From Sphingomonas sp. (GTDB lineage Bacteria; Pseudomonadota; Alphaproteobacteria; Sphingomonadales; Sphingomonadaceae): 32,699 nt of DNA. The notes beneath the pieces are model-generated. The model was not told the origin of the DNA, ran no database searches, and saw only the letters and a program-made list of their open reading frames with translations. This document shows, one piece after another, positions 32,559 through 32,699 of this stretch. Location: contig JACDEB010000008.1 in the NCBI GenBank assembly GCA_013816595.1, positions 1 through 32,699 on the forward strand, given 5' to 3'. Position numbers and translations under genes: made by a program. Numbering within the stretch: position 1 is the stretch's first letter; every line of letters starts with the position of its first letter.

Positions 32559-32699
32559 TCAGGCCGCGGTGTCGATGCCAAGATCGCCGAGCTTGCGGTA
32601 AAGGGTCGAGCGGCCGATCCCGAGCCGCCGCGCGACTTCGGTCATGCGGCCGCGATAATGGCCGAGGGCGAGGCGGATGATGTCGGACTCAATGTCGTC
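32559..32699 (-). CDS. NtrC-family sigma-54 regulator, C-terminal Fis-type HTH (partial)
   Basis: The last 46 codons of a gene that continues beyond the window. They encode a Fis-like helix-turn-helix: IRLALGHYRGRMTEVARRLG, then IGRSTLYRKL, ending LGIDTAA. This is the DNA-binding end of sigma-54-dependent response regulators such as NtrC, NtrX or PrsR. The AAA+ and receiver parts are not visible, so the exact member cannot be named. Confidence 0.9.
   Translation of the reverse strand, partial: DDIESDIIRLALGHYRGRMTEVARRLGIGRSTLYRKLGDLGIDTAA

Overview
The window is ordinary chromosomal DNA of a high-GC alphaproteobacterium, most likely a Sphingomonas-type member of the Sphingomonadales. The evidence is the rpsI N-terminus, a COX15-type heme A synthase, a CcrM-type GANTC methyltransferase next to rnhB, the tlyA-tspO-ubiK-ybjN-proC order, several c-di-GMP/PilZ proteins, and dispersed palindromic repeats of the 'TCATCCCGG...' and 'CGTCATTGCGAGG' types. 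I see no transposase, integrase, phage gene or CRISPR array. The only RNA gene found is a tRNA-Gln.

Layout. 1-3000: start of rpsI and all of rplM on the minus strand, a fatty acid hydroxylase/sterol desaturase-like membrane protein, cutA and ctaA. 2970-5900: a MerC-like membrane protein and a Zur-like Fur regulator behind a promoter that overlaps a GTTA-N5-TAAC palindrome, then dxs. 5870-6432: a small AbrB/MazF-type toxin-antitoxin pair on the opposite strand between dxs and tlyA. 6437-10308: a compact co-directional run of tlyA, tspO, ubiK, ybjN, proC and a branched-chain aminotransferase. 10305-10815: a DOPA-dioxygenase-like protein and tRNA-Gln. 10924-16171: a PilZ protein whose reading frame is broken, an aminotransferase overlapping a piperideine-6-carboxylate-type aldehyde dehydrogenase, an EAL phosphodiesterase overlapping its lone receiver protein, and a double-PilZ protein. 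16215-18731: msrA, Sua5, a GntR-family regulator with an apparently leaderless promoter, and a nitroreductase. 18851-23698: a POT peptide transporter, an amidohydrolase lipoprotein and a second exported amidohydrolase-like protein that has lost its metal ligands. 23733-29559: glmM, a ThiD-VOC fusion, rnhB, ccrM and folP. 29650-32699: an ATP-grasp gene split by a frameshift, a phosphodiester glycosidase lipoprotein, an acidic protein of unknown function, and the C-terminus of an NtrC-type regulator.

Most notable points: seven GANTC sites in about 150 bp in front of ccrM; a 100-bp palindromic element that supplies the start codon and most of the signal peptide of an exported amidohydrolase-like protein; an active/inactive amidohydrolase pair downstream of a peptide transporter; the ThiD-VOC fusion; two apparent frameshifts in genes otherwise well preserved; and a leaderless GntR promoter with an overlapping operator. 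I did not find a clear multi-gene system of an unknown kind. Most of the window is core metabolism and signalling.
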